A stretch of DNA of 63,625 nt from Rhodobacterales bacterium 52_120_T64. Its GTDB lineage: Bacteria > Pseudomonadota > Alphaproteobacteria > Rhodobacterales > Rhodobacteraceae. The stretch spans positions 1-63,625 of the forward strand of contig MABA01000001.1 in assembly GCA_002162875.1 (NCBI GenBank), written 5' to 3'. This document shows positions 48,088-56,627 of the stretch, in pieces; position 1 is the first letter of the stretch; the number at the start of each line of letters is the position of its first letter. The notes beneath the pieces are model-generated. The model made no database searches. It saw nothing but the letters and a program-made list of their open reading frames with translations, and had not been told where the DNA came from. Both the position numbers and the translations under genes were made by a program.

Positions 48088-49062
48088 ATGGGCGACACTA
48101 AGAAAAAGGCACTTATTTGTGGTGTTGGTGGTCAAGACGGGGCTTTGCTAGCAAAGCTTCTTCTTGATAAGGGATACGAAGTTTGGGGTACGTCACGAGA
48201 TGCAGGTGGAGCATCATTCGTGAACCTAATTCGAGTTGGGATACTCGAAAGGGTCCATACAATTTCGATGAGTCCAGAAGACTTTCGGAGTGTTTTTATG
48301 GCGCTGCGCAAATGCAAACCCGATGAGGTTTACTTTCTTGCCGGTCAAACTTCGGTAGGACTGTCTTTTGAACTTCCGGCCGAGACAATCCAGAGTATTA
48401 CGGTAGGCACGCTTAATATATTGGAAGCCTGTAGAACCGCTGAAAAGCCCTTTAAACTTTTCCATGCTGGATCGAGCGAGTGCTTTGGAAATACAAACGG
48501 AATAGCGGCCAACGAACAAACGCCATTTCAACCGCGCAGCCCTTATGCTGTAGCAAAGGCCGCTGCCATCTGGCTAGTCGATAACTATCGCGAGGCTTAC
48601 GGTATATTTGCTTGTTCTGGCATTTTGTTCAATCATGAATCCGCCCTTAGACCAAAAAGGTTTGTAACACAAAAAATTGTCTCTGCCGTACAGGATATTG
48701 CCGCGGGCAATAGCGACCGCTTGTTTTTAGGTAACATTGACATTTCTCGTGATTGGGGATGGGCGCCCGAATATGTTGAAGCAATGTGGCTCATGCTCCA
48801 ACAAAAAACACCGGAAAATTTTGTTATCGCTACCGGGGAAACAAATTCCTTGGAAAACTTTGTTGAGCTCGCGTTCAAAAAAGCCGGACTCGATTGGAAA
48901 GATCATGTGGAGTTTAACGACGCATTGGGAAGACCAAGCGATATTCAGATAAGTTGCGCAGACCCATCAAAAGCCGCCGAAAAACTGGGCTGGAGCGCAA
49001 AAAATAGAATGCAGGATGTCATTACCGAGATGTTGGGCGCCAATTCGTCGGCTAAAAAATAA
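48088..49062 (+). CDS. Second Gmd-like NAD(P)-dependent sugar-nucleotide dehydratase
   Basis: A 324-residue SDR closest to Gmd, with GGQDGALLAKLLLDKGYEV, SSECFGNT (Ser-Glu position) and a SPYAVAKAAA Tyr-x3-Lys motif. It lacks about 50 residues in the region after the nucleotide fold and near the C-terminus compared with the gmd above. It could be a GDP-mannose 4,6-dehydratase for another deoxysugar, such as GDP-rhamnose or perosamine, or an unrelated GDP-sugar enzyme. AAAGGGA precedes the ATG. Confidence 0.85.
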   Translation: MGDTKKKALICGVGGQDGALLAKLLLDKGYEVWGTSRDAGGASFVNLIRVGILERVHTISMSPEDFRSVFMALRKCKPDEVYFLAGQTSVGLSFELPAETIQSITVGTLNILEACRTAEKPFKLFHAGSSECFGNTNGIAANEQTPFQPRSPYAVAKAAAIWLVDNYREAYGIFACSGILFNHESALRPKRFVTQKIVSAVQDIAAGNSDRLFLGNIDISRDWGWAPEYVEAMWLMLQQKTPENFVIATGETNSLENFVELAFKKAGLDWKDHVEFNDALGRPSDIQISCADPSKAAEKLGWSAKNRMQDVITEMLGANSSAKK

Positions 49063-49137
49063 TCCGGTAAGAGGTGTATTTACTTGGCTTTACAATCTGG
49101 ATGCGGAAAGCTGCCTTGATTAAAAGAAGGACGGACG

Positions 49138-49929
49138 ATGAAAAAATTTATTGATTATGTCTTGGGGATTGCAGGGCTCAAAATTTCTAAAATATCAAGC
49201 ATAGATAGCCTTCTTACCCAAACCCGTACGTGTACACTAGAACTCGAACAGCTTAGGCAAGACTTTGAGGTTCTGCGGATTGTAGCACCAGAGGCGCGTA
49301 GCATGTGTTTAGATTTTTTGCACAAATCCAAATCCCAGATGCACCAGGATCTGATTGCGCTGAGTGAACTTGGCTTTAAGAAAAACGGTTTTTTTGTGGA
49401 GTTTGGAGCTACAAACGGCGTTGATATATCCAATTCATATCTTATGGAGAAAGAGTTTCAATGGAGCGGGATTCTCGCCGAGCCCGCGCGGGTGTGGCAT
49501 AGTGAACTGAAACAGAACAGATCGGTGCCTATCGAAACCAAGTGCGTTTGGAAAGAATCTGGACAAACGCTCAAGTTTAACGAGACCGAAATTGGCGACC
49601 TTTCTACCATTGATGAATTTTCTCAAAAAGATCAGTACTCTGAAGAACGAGCATCTGGCACAAGATACGATGTAGAGACAATTTCTTTGATAGATCTACT
49701 TGAATTGCACAATGCGCCTAAAGTTATCGATTATCTGTCAATTGATACTGAAGGAAGTGAATACGAGATTTTGAAAAACTTTGATTTCGATCGCTACCAA
49801 TTCAAAGTGATTACATGCGAACATAACAACACGCCACAGCGTGATAAAATTTACGATTTACTTACTCGTAATGGATATATGAGAAAATTCGAGGATATTT
49901 CCAAATATGATGATTGGTTCGTAAGCTAG
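49138..49929 (+). CDS. FkbM family methyltransferase
   Basis: The 263-residue protein has a SAM-dependent fold: FFVEFGATNGVDISNSY (motif I), ILAEPARVWH and DYLSIDTEGSEYEILKNF, characteristic of FkbM enzymes that O-methylate sugars. The N-terminal about 60 residues look like a coiled or membrane-near helix. The ATG at 49138 follows AAGAAGG. It probably methylates a glycan residue. Confidence 0.88.
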   Translation: MKKFIDYVLGIAGLKISKISSIDSLLTQTRTCTLELEQLRQDFEVLRIVAPEARSMCLDFLHKSKSQMHQDLIALSELGFKKNGFFVEFGATNGVDISNSYLMEKEFQWSGILAEPARVWHSELKQNRSVPIETKCVWKESGQTLKFNETEIGDLSTIDEFSQKDQYSEERASGTRYDVETISLIDLLELHNAPKVIDYLSIDTEGSEYEILKNFDFDRYQFKVITCEHNNTPQRDKIYDLLTRNGYMRKFEDISKYDDWFVS

Positions 49930-49996
49930 TGTTCGAAGTTACCTCCAAATGCGGCATTGGGACCAAATAACCGCGACATTTCGAGCGCGTTACTCT

Positions 49997-51265
49997 TTAT
50001 AACGCGTCTAGCACATCCTGCGCAGCCTCTCGCCAACTCGAGGGCTGAATATCCGGCCGTGGCACAGTGTTAATATCTTTGGACAACATTTCAATTTTTA
50101 GGGCGAGCGCCTCGGGATCATTGAGGTCAAAGTAGATCGCTTGATCGCCACCTACCTCCCTAAACACCGGGATATCGCTAGCTATCACACCAGATTTAAG
50201 CATAAGGGCCTCGATAATGGGCAGGCCATATCCTTCAACCTCAGATGCAATAATGGTCGAATTGCACGTCAGGTAGTTTGAACGCAATTCTTCATCATCA
50301 GCATTTTGCAACCAATGAAGCCGCCTCCCTAGTTCAGGTGACTTCTCAATGTTTTCAATTAGCTGTTCGGTACGCCACCCTCTTTTTCCAATAATGGTCC
50401 AATGCACGTCGACGCCTCTTCCCCACAGCAGCTCAAACGCTTTGAGGATGATTTCGTGTCTTTTACGAATTTCGACGGTTCCTACAGTCAAGAATTGTTT
50501 AGAATTCCTGGAAGGTTCCTGACATTTTGTAGATTCAGAAAAATCTGCTCCGAGCCGGATAACCTGCACATTTTGCGCAAGTAGAAACGGATAAGCCTGC
50601 AAAATCTCACTTTTAGAAAAATTGGATATCGTAAGAATATTGTCGGAATAAATCACCATTCGGTCACAGTGCCATGTGAACGCTTGTGACAGCGCGGGGA
50701 TATACAACCGCGAATGTGTTATGGCGATTATGTCGTAAATCATACATACAATCGTAGCGCCCTGCTTTTTTGCGCGTCTTACAGCTTCTAGCACGGATGA
50801 CCCGTTCCAAAAAGAATCCATCAAAAGTACGGTGCTGTCCTTATCAAAACTGACACGTGCTTTAAGTGCTCCACCAAATTGATCTTTTATGAATTTATTA
50901 AGTCTATACGCCGCGTATCGCCTCTGAGCATATCTATAGACAAAAGGGATACTACTTAATAATTTTTTCCCAATCGCCGCTATTCCACTTGCATTTGCCC
51001 CAACAGACCCGGAAGTGACGTCGGACTTGGAAGCAATAACTTTTGCCACAAAGGCTACATCCAGCTCAAAGTATTTCCCCGCTATGGCGATCACATAGCG
51101 GATTTCATAGGAAGTAGTGCCAAGCTGATCCAGCTGGCGACAAATATTGCGCACTACGCGTTGAATTCCTGTCTTCTGGCCGTAGATAGACAGCTCTGTT
51201 ATGTCGACGTAAATTGTCTTTATTTCCGTATCCCCCCGTAGTTCAGTTGGATAAGCTCGTCGCAT
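49997..51265 (-). CDS. Family 4 glycosyltransferase
   Basis: A 422-residue GT-B enzyme starting YVDITELSIYGQKTGIQRVVR after the chosen ATG 51265. Its donor domain reads FLTVGTVEIRKRH, then SEVEGYGLPIIEALMLKSGVIASDIPVFREV, a GT4 motif given in parts. Its 5' end overlaps the ABC transporter end by 46 bases, so they are coupled on the minus strand. Similar proteins in rhizobia act on polysaccharide side chains, and the specificity here is unknown. Confidence 0.85.
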   Translation of the reverse strand: MRRAYPTELRGDTEIKTIYVDITELSIYGQKTGIQRVVRNICRQLDQLGTTSYEIRYVIAIAGKYFELDVAFVAKVIASKSDVTSGSVGANASGIAAIGKKLLSSIPFVYRYAQRRYAAYRLNKFIKDQFGGALKARVSFDKDSTVLLMDSFWNGSSVLEAVRRAKKQGATIVCMIYDIIAITHSRLYIPALSQAFTWHCDRMVIYSDNILTISNFSKSEILQAYPFLLAQNVQVIRLGADFSESTKCQEPSRNSKQFLTVGTVEIRKRHEIILKAFELLWGRGVDVHWTIIGKRGWRTEQLIENIEKSPELGRRLHWLQNADDEELRSNYLTCNSTIIASEVEGYGLPIIEALMLKSGVIASDIPVFREVGGDQAIYFDLNDPEALALKIEMLSKDINTVPRPDIQPSSWREAAQDVLDAL

Positions 51266-52977
51266 ATCTCAAGTGGTGCATCGCGATGCGAAATGATGAC
51301 AACAATTTTGTCTTTGCGGATCGCGGAAAGACGCTCGATAATTCGCTCTTCCGTGGTGTGATCGAGGGTGCTCGTGAATTCGTCCAGTACAAGAACAGGC
51401 CGGTTCTGGTAAATTGCCCGCGCAAGATTAAGGCGCTGTTGCTGACCGCCCGAAAGGATGGGGGTCGAAACATTAATATTATCGTCGAGCTTGAGTCGCC
51501 CACTCTCAATATCAATATTCAGCCCCGAAATTGCGATCGCCGCCTCTAAATCCCCATCATGGTATTGGTCGCCCTCAGAGAACGTAATGTTTTCCAGAAC
51601 TGTACCGTTCAAAAGAATAGGGTTTTGCCCGACATACGAAATGTTTCCAAAATATTCGCGAAGGTTCTCATCTGTGAGCGGCTTCCCATCTATTCGGATC
51701 ACTCCTGCGCTGGTTCGATATAGACCCATCAGCATCAATAATAGCGTGGTTTTTCCTGCACCTGTGGGTCCTGTAATACCGTATATCTGCCCTGCTTCAA
51801 AAGAATGGCTGATGTTGTCGATTAACGTCTTTCCTTTCTTGGTACAATAAGAGACCCCATCCAACTGAATGCTGCGTAGTTTCTTACCGGAGGACACGCC
51901 CGTGTCAGTCAGCGAAGTTTCTAGTTGAGCATCAGCTTTGATTTCGCGCAAGGCATGCTGTTCGCTAAACATCGCTTCTGAAATTGGGAAAACGCTTTGA
52001 ATAGCGCTGAACTGCTGCAAAACTGTCTGAAACAGCGGCAGCACGCGCATTAGTATTGCAAGATAGGCCCCTAACAGGATTAGATTGGAGTAGGTGGGCA
52101 CTGCCTCTCTAGAGATAAATGCGGTGAACGCTATGAGCGCGCTTAGTGCTACACCCTCGATGATGTAGCGAGGTAAGGTCGATTTGTTCATAATCCGCTT
52201 GATTGCGTGTCGGTAGGTTTCATCATTGCGAGAAACGGCCGATATAACGTTGCGCCCTTTGTTATAAATACTTATCTCGATCCAGCTCTGAAAAATGCCA
52301 CTGACCTGCGAGATAAGCCGTTCGAGCGTGTCGTTGGCGAGAATGGTATCCCTTCGAACGGATTTATTCAGCGGTCGGAAAATCAGCAAGTAGAGGACCG
52401 CGGAAATTGTCGCAATCGCTACGGTCGCTGTAAGAGAGATGATCGCGAGAGCCACGAGGGCTGCCCCTATGATTAAAGCATTTGCGATCAATAAAAATGT
52501 TAGCTGGATCAGATTCGAGACTATTAGATTAATACGGTGCGTAGTATCTGAAAGAACTTCTGCAATGTCCTTTTTCTGAAAGGTTTCGTAATCGGTATAT
52601 ATGTAATCCGTCAACTTCCTCAACTGCAGCCGGTTTCCTATCTCGGCGGCGAGACGGTTGACTTCGAATATGATAGAAACGCGAAACAGAACAGACAGAA
52701 CTACAAGCAGAAAAAACACACTCGAAATTGTGAGGGTAATTTGGGTGCGCGAGGGATCAGCTACTGGAATATACATCTTTACGATACTGAGAATTTCGTC
52801 GGTATCTCGCGTCAGTAACGCAAGATAAGGTACAAATAGTCCGAGCGTCACAATTTCGAAAACTGCTGCGATTTGAAGTTTGACGAGAAGTAAAACATAA
52901 TATCGCTTGCTGCGACATCCGGCGATGCTAAGAAGATGAGAGAACTGGTCTAATAGGTTTTTATTTTTCAAAGCCAA
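51220..52977 (-). CDS. ABC-type lipid-linked glycan flippase (full-length exporter)
   Basis: The 585-residue half-transporter has six membrane helices (about 25-310) and a nucleotide-binding domain with Walker A GPTGAGKTT 403-411, signature LSGGQQQR 508-515, Walker B VLVLDE 528-533 and H-loop His564. Similar single-polypeptide transporters (PglK, MsbA) flip lipid-linked oligosaccharides. No Wzx-type flippase is seen in this locus. It overlaps the downstream glycosyltransferase, indicating that they serve the same glycan. Confidence 0.85.
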   Translation of the reverse strand: MALKNKNLLDQFSHLLSIAGCRSKRYYVLLLVKLQIAAVFEIVTLGLFVPYLALLTRDTDEILSIVKMYIPVADPSRTQITLTISSVFFLLVVLSVLFRVSIIFEVNRLAAEIGNRLQLRKLTDYIYTDYETFQKKDIAEVLSDTTHRINLIVSNLIQLTFLLIANALIIGAALVALAIISLTATVAIATISAVLYLLIFRPLNKSVRRDTILANDTLERLISQVSGIFQSWIEISIYNKGRNVISAVSRNDETYRHAIKRIMNKSTLPRYIIEGVALSALIAFTAFISREAVPTYSNLILLGAYLAILMRVLPLFQTVLQQFSAIQSVFPISEAMFSEQHALREIKADAQLETSLTDTGVSSGKKLRSIQLDGVSYCTKKGKTLIDNISHSFEAGQIYGITGPTGAGKTTLLLMLMGLYRTSAGVIRIDGKPLTDENLREYFGNISYVGQNPILLNGTVLENITFSEGDQYHDGDLEAAIAISGLNIDIESGRLKLDDNINVSTPILSGGQQQRLNLARAIYQNRPVLVLDEFTSTLDHTTEERIIERLSAIRKDKIVVIISHRDAPLEICDELIQLNYGGIRK

Positions 52978-53322
52978 TGCCTGTCCGTCATCAGAGTATT
53001 TGGTATTGAAAGAGCTCTGAAAAATGAAAGCTCCCGCCTTTTCTATTTGAGTATTTTAGTCCATAGTTTCGCGTAGATGCAAGCGTCGCGTTTGCACGAT
53101 CTGTTAAGTGATCAATTCTCGCGGTATTGTTATGGCAAGTGGTTCAGGGATCACAGCAGTTAATTTGACCGTTAGAATTGGAGCTGGTCAAGTGCCGGTT
53201 ATTGGACTAGCGCACCCCTGCTTCATAAAGCGCGCCCTCTGTGGACTAAAGGCGGTTCATGCAATAGCGTTCGGACTGTTTTGGCAAACCGGAGCCTACA
53301 TAGTGGCTGGATTTGGAGCTCG
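52978..53322. other. Divergent intergenic region
   Basis: The 345 bases between the ABC transporter and the GT2 gene contain only a weak 72-codon frame (53108-53326) that I do not support. Promoters in both directions are expected. Confidence 0.5.
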
Positions 53323-54087
53323 ATGAAAATTTCAACCATCATGGTTTGTTACAATTCCGAAGAGACAATCGCAGGCGCCATAGAGTCCTTTCTTGCTCAA
53401 ACCTATCGCGACAAAGAGCTAGTCTTAATCGACGGGAAGTCCACGGATTCCACACTGGAAATCATTCAATCCTTTCTGGAACCCGGCCTGAAAGTATTCA
53501 GCGAGAAAGACGCTGGTATTTACGATGCCATGAACAAGGGTCTTTCGCTATTTTCAGGCGATGCCTTCGGGTTTTTGAACTCAGATGACCGGTATTCACA
53601 TCCAAATGTTTTGAGTAAAGTCGTCGAAAGTCTTAACACTGCAGACATAGTTTCAGGGCACATCCAATACTGCCGAAATCATACCGCGGAACCCATCAAC
53701 CAAACCAGAATCTGGAAATCCAGCCCCTTCTCGATCGGGTCGTTTAAGAAAGGATGGATTATACCGCATCCTGCAACATATGCGGTTAGACAAGTGTATG
53801 ATTGTGTCGGTAATTTTGACACTTCATACAAAATTGCTGGTGACTACGAATGGATATTGCGGACATTGGAAGTGAACAATTTTAGCCACGGGGTAATTGA
53901 CGACATTATAGTCGATATGAAGTTGGGTGGTGCTAGCACCTCAGGAGTCAGAGCATTACTGACAAATTCATTAGAACCGCTCCGTGCAAGAAGAAAATGG
54001 CTGAATTCCGGGGTTATCGATGCTGCAATCTTCTACAATGTTATACGAAAATTGGCGCAATTGCGACCGATGGGCATGAGGCGCTAA
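53323..54087 (+). CDS. Family 2 glycosyltransferase
   Basis: The 254-residue GT-A enzyme has ISTIMVCYNSEETIAGAI, the DXD-like loop LNSDDRY at about 98-104, SEKDAGIYDAMNKGL and a C-terminal acceptor-side GDYEWILR (the ED/EW element). It resembles the WcaA/colanic-acid type GT2 group. The ATG at 53323 was chosen over a TTG at 53281. Confidence 0.9.
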   Translation: MKISTIMVCYNSEETIAGAIESFLAQTYRDKELVLIDGKSTDSTLEIIQSFLEPGLKVFSEKDAGIYDAMNKGLSLFSGDAFGFLNSDDRYSHPNVLSKVVESLNTADIVSGHIQYCRNHTAEPINQTRIWKSSPFSIGSFKKGWIIPHPATYAVRQVYDCVGNFDTSYKIAGDYEWILRTLEVNNFSHGVIDDIIVDMKLGGASTSGVRALLTNSLEPLRARRKWLNSGVIDAAIFYNVIRKLAQLRPMGMRR

Positions 54088-54237
54088 TACCGTTCTGAAA
54101 CTTTCTAAGTTCGACGCCTGAACCCTGTTAGATTAAATAGTATTTTTGTGTGAGCTAATTACTTTAGATTTGGTTAAAATTGATACGCAGTTTCTAAACA
54201 TACTATCACTGGATTTTACTTTGGAAAACCGAACATC

Positions 54238-55341
54238 ATGAAAATCGCTTACGATCACTTGATATTTTCCGAGCAAAAATACGGAGGGATTAGCAGATAT
54301 ATTGCTGAATTGGCTTCTCGGTTGGACCACCAAGGGGAAAATGTAAAAATTTTCGCGCCTCTTTATCAGAACCATTACCTAGCCGACCTCCCTGCGCGAA
54401 TGGTGACCGGTCGAGGCTTTACAAAATTTCCTCCGAAGTCGGCCCTGCTGCTGAAACCCTTCAACAATGCAATTTGCGATAAGCAGATATCCAACTGGAA
54501 TGCCGACATTCTACACAAAAGTTATTTTGACTGGCCCAGCCGTCGAACTGTTAATACTCCGACCGTAATTACCCTATACGATATGATTTATGAGTTGTTC
54601 TCCGAGATGACAGGACCATTCAACAACATTGTAAACCTCAAGAAAGCCGCCATTGAAAATGCCGATCATGTGATTTGCATTTCCGAAAGCACTAAACGCG
54701 ATGCTATTGGTATTCTAGGCCTCTCGGAGGACAAGTTTTCTGTCGTGCCGCTTGGCACGGCTTCGTTCAAAACTGGTAAACGTGATAAACAGATATTTGA
54801 CCCTGTCGGTCGCCCTTACCTCCTCTATGTCGGGAAGCGCGCCGGCTACAAAAACTTCAACGGGTTCTTAAGTGCGGTTAGCAAATCGCCGCGATTGTTA
54901 CAGGATTTCAGTATTGTTGCTTTCGGTGGTAAGAAATTCTCGCGCCTTGAACTTCGTGAAATTCACAAGCTAGGATTTGCGGAAGGGCAAGTTACGCAAA
55001 TCGCTGGTAGTGATGAATTATTAGGTACCTACTACAGATACGCTGAAGCCTTCATATTTCCCTCTAAATACGAAGGGTTTGGTCTTCCACCGCTAGAGGC
55101 AATGGCTCAAGAATGTCCTGTCGTAAGCAGCAATACATCTTCGATGCCCGAAGTTATTGGCAATGCTGCCGAGTTTTTCGATCCATATGATGCCGAGGAG
55201 ATGTTGCAAGCTATTGAAGCTGTTGTATATTCGCCGAGCCGAAGAGATGAACTCCTCACACTGGGTAAAGAAAGATTGAAGAACTTCACTTGGGAAAAAT
55301 GCGCAGGTCGGACGCTCCGTGTGTACAAAAACTTAATATAG
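54238..55341 (+). CDS. Family 4 glycosyltransferase (mannosyltransferase-like)
   Basis: The 367-residue GT-B enzyme reads MKIAYDHLIFSEQKYGGISRYI at the N-terminus (in two parts of one loop), then LYVGKRAGYKNF and FPSKYEGFGLPPLEAMAQECPVV, which is the donor-binding E-x7-E motif. Closest characterised relatives transfer mannose or similar hexoses from GDP-sugars. The gap of 150 bases before it may carry its own promoter. Confidence 0.88.
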   Translation: MKIAYDHLIFSEQKYGGISRYIAELASRLDHQGENVKIFAPLYQNHYLADLPARMVTGRGFTKFPPKSALLLKPFNNAICDKQISNWNADILHKSYFDWPSRRTVNTPTVITLYDMIYELFSEMTGPFNNIVNLKKAAIENADHVICISESTKRDAIGILGLSEDKFSVVPLGTASFKTGKRDKQIFDPVGRPYLLYVGKRAGYKNFNGFLSAVSKSPRLLQDFSIVAFGGKKFSRLELREIHKLGFAEGQVTQIAGSDELLGTYYRYAEAFIFPSKYEGFGLPPLEAMAQECPVVSSNTSSMPEVIGNAAEFFDPYDAEEMLQAIEAVVYSPSRRDELLTLGKERLKNFTWEKCAGRTLRVYKNLI

Positions 55342-55474
55342 AAGTTAAAATTGCTTGCTTAGATTAGCGCCGAAAAATAAGGTTGCGCCTCGTATTATTT
55401 CGAAATTCGATAGATCGACCGGTACAACTTAAACTTGGATATATTTAGCCCTCGAATTGGAACCAAAGTACATC

Positions 55475-56551
55475 ATGACAGGCTTAAATTTTGATGCTGT
55501 GTTTGTGGGGCTCGCCACGGCCATTCTTTCCAGCTTAATTATCGTAATAACAAAGAAACACCACATTTCTCTCAGCTCGGACAGCTTTGAAGGTGTTCAA
55601 AAATTTCACAGTGCGCCGACTCCGCGCATTGGGGGGTTACCCTTAATATTTGGAATTTTGGCTGCTGGTTTCTATTTAGAAGCTGACGCATTCAGAATTC
55701 TTGCATGGACGGGCATTGCAGCACTCCCCGCATTTGTCCTTGGGCTGACTGAGGATATTTTTGAAAAAGGAGGCGTTAAAGCAAGGTTTATCGCAACACT
55801 GGTTTCAGGTGTGATATTCTTTTTTGTCACAGGCTATTCTGTGGAACGCGTTGAAGTGAGCTGGTTAGACTTTTTTCTCGCAAACTCGGTATTCTCCGTT
55901 GCATTTACCGCATTTGCAATTGGCTCCGCAACAAATTCTGTGAACATTATAGACGGGTTTCACGGGCTCGCTTCGGGGACAGTCCTAATTATTCTAGGCT
56001 CGATCGGTATGGTAAGTTGGCAAGTAGGTGACCTGGTTCTCTTACAAATCGTCTTGGTTATCTTCTCCGTTACTTTGGGGTTTTTCCTGATAAACTTCCC
56101 CTTTGGTAAATTGTTTCTCGGTGACGGCGGCGCATATTTGTTAGGATTCCTGGTTTCTGCCTTATCTGTCATGCTGTCTGTCAGAAATCCGGAAGTTTCG
56201 CCTTGGATTTGCCCCTTAATACTAAGTTATCCATTGACGGAATTAGTAGTGTCTATCTCTCGAAAAATTCGCCGCGATGGACATCATCCGGCCATGCCTG
56301 ACGGGGTACACCTGCACATGTTGGTGCACGGGGTTATTGTCAAATCCAAACTCCTTGGAAGAAAGCCTGAAGCTGTCCAACACGCAGTGACCAGCCTGAC
56401 TTTATGGAGTTTGCCACTCCTATCACTACTTCTGGCGTCGGTTTCCGAACTTGCCGGATTTTTTGTGATTAGGAGCACAATAATAATATTCTGCGCTTAT
56501 CTGGCCCTGTATAGTTTGATCCACATATATAATCACCGAAACAAAACCTGA
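55475..56551 (+). CDS. WecA/MraY-type polyprenyl-phosphate sugar-1-phosphate transferase
   Basis: A 358-residue membrane enzyme with about 10-11 helices and family motifs PRIGGLPLIFG, NSVNIIDGFHGLASG (catalytic Asp) and GDGGAYLLGF, plus DGVHLHMLVH near the end (the HIHH-like loop). It starts glycan assembly by moving a sugar phosphate, probably HexNAc-1-P or QuiNAc/FucNAc-1-P, onto undecaprenyl phosphate. ATG 55475 is preferred; TTG 55457 is the alternative. Location beside GTs, ABC and Wzy supports an initiating role. Confidence 0.9.
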   Translation: MTGLNFDAVFVGLATAILSSLIIVITKKHHISLSSDSFEGVQKFHSAPTPRIGGLPLIFGILAAGFYLEADAFRILAWTGIAALPAFVLGLTEDIFEKGGVKARFIATLVSGVIFFFVTGYSVERVEVSWLDFFLANSVFSVAFTAFAIGSATNSVNIIDGFHGLASGTVLIILGSIGMVSWQVGDLVLLQIVLVIFSVTLGFFLINFPFGKLFLGDGGAYLLGFLVSALSVMLSVRNPEVSPWICPLILSYPLTELVVSISRKIRRDGHHPAMPDGVHLHMLVHGVIVKSKLLGRKPEAVQHAVTSLTLWSLPLLSLLLASVSELAGFFVIRSTIIIFCAYLALYSLIHIYNHRNKT

Positions 56552-56627
56552 ATTGCAACTTAAATGCTGCCAGCGTCGTAGTTAGGGATATGGTTGAAGT
56601 GGACGTTACAATGTGTATCTTACCATT

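Noticed and set aside
48039-53003. 15-base direct repeat CATCAGAGTATTTGG at 48039-48053 and 52989-53003 flanking the second Gmd/FkbM/GT/ABC group
   Set aside because: It looks like a cassette boundary, but one or two 15-base matches are expected by chance in a window of this size, and identity stops at once on both sides.
53108-53326. 72-codon frame in the gap before the GT2 gene
   Set aside because: It has no ribosome site or family match and overlaps the real GT2 start.
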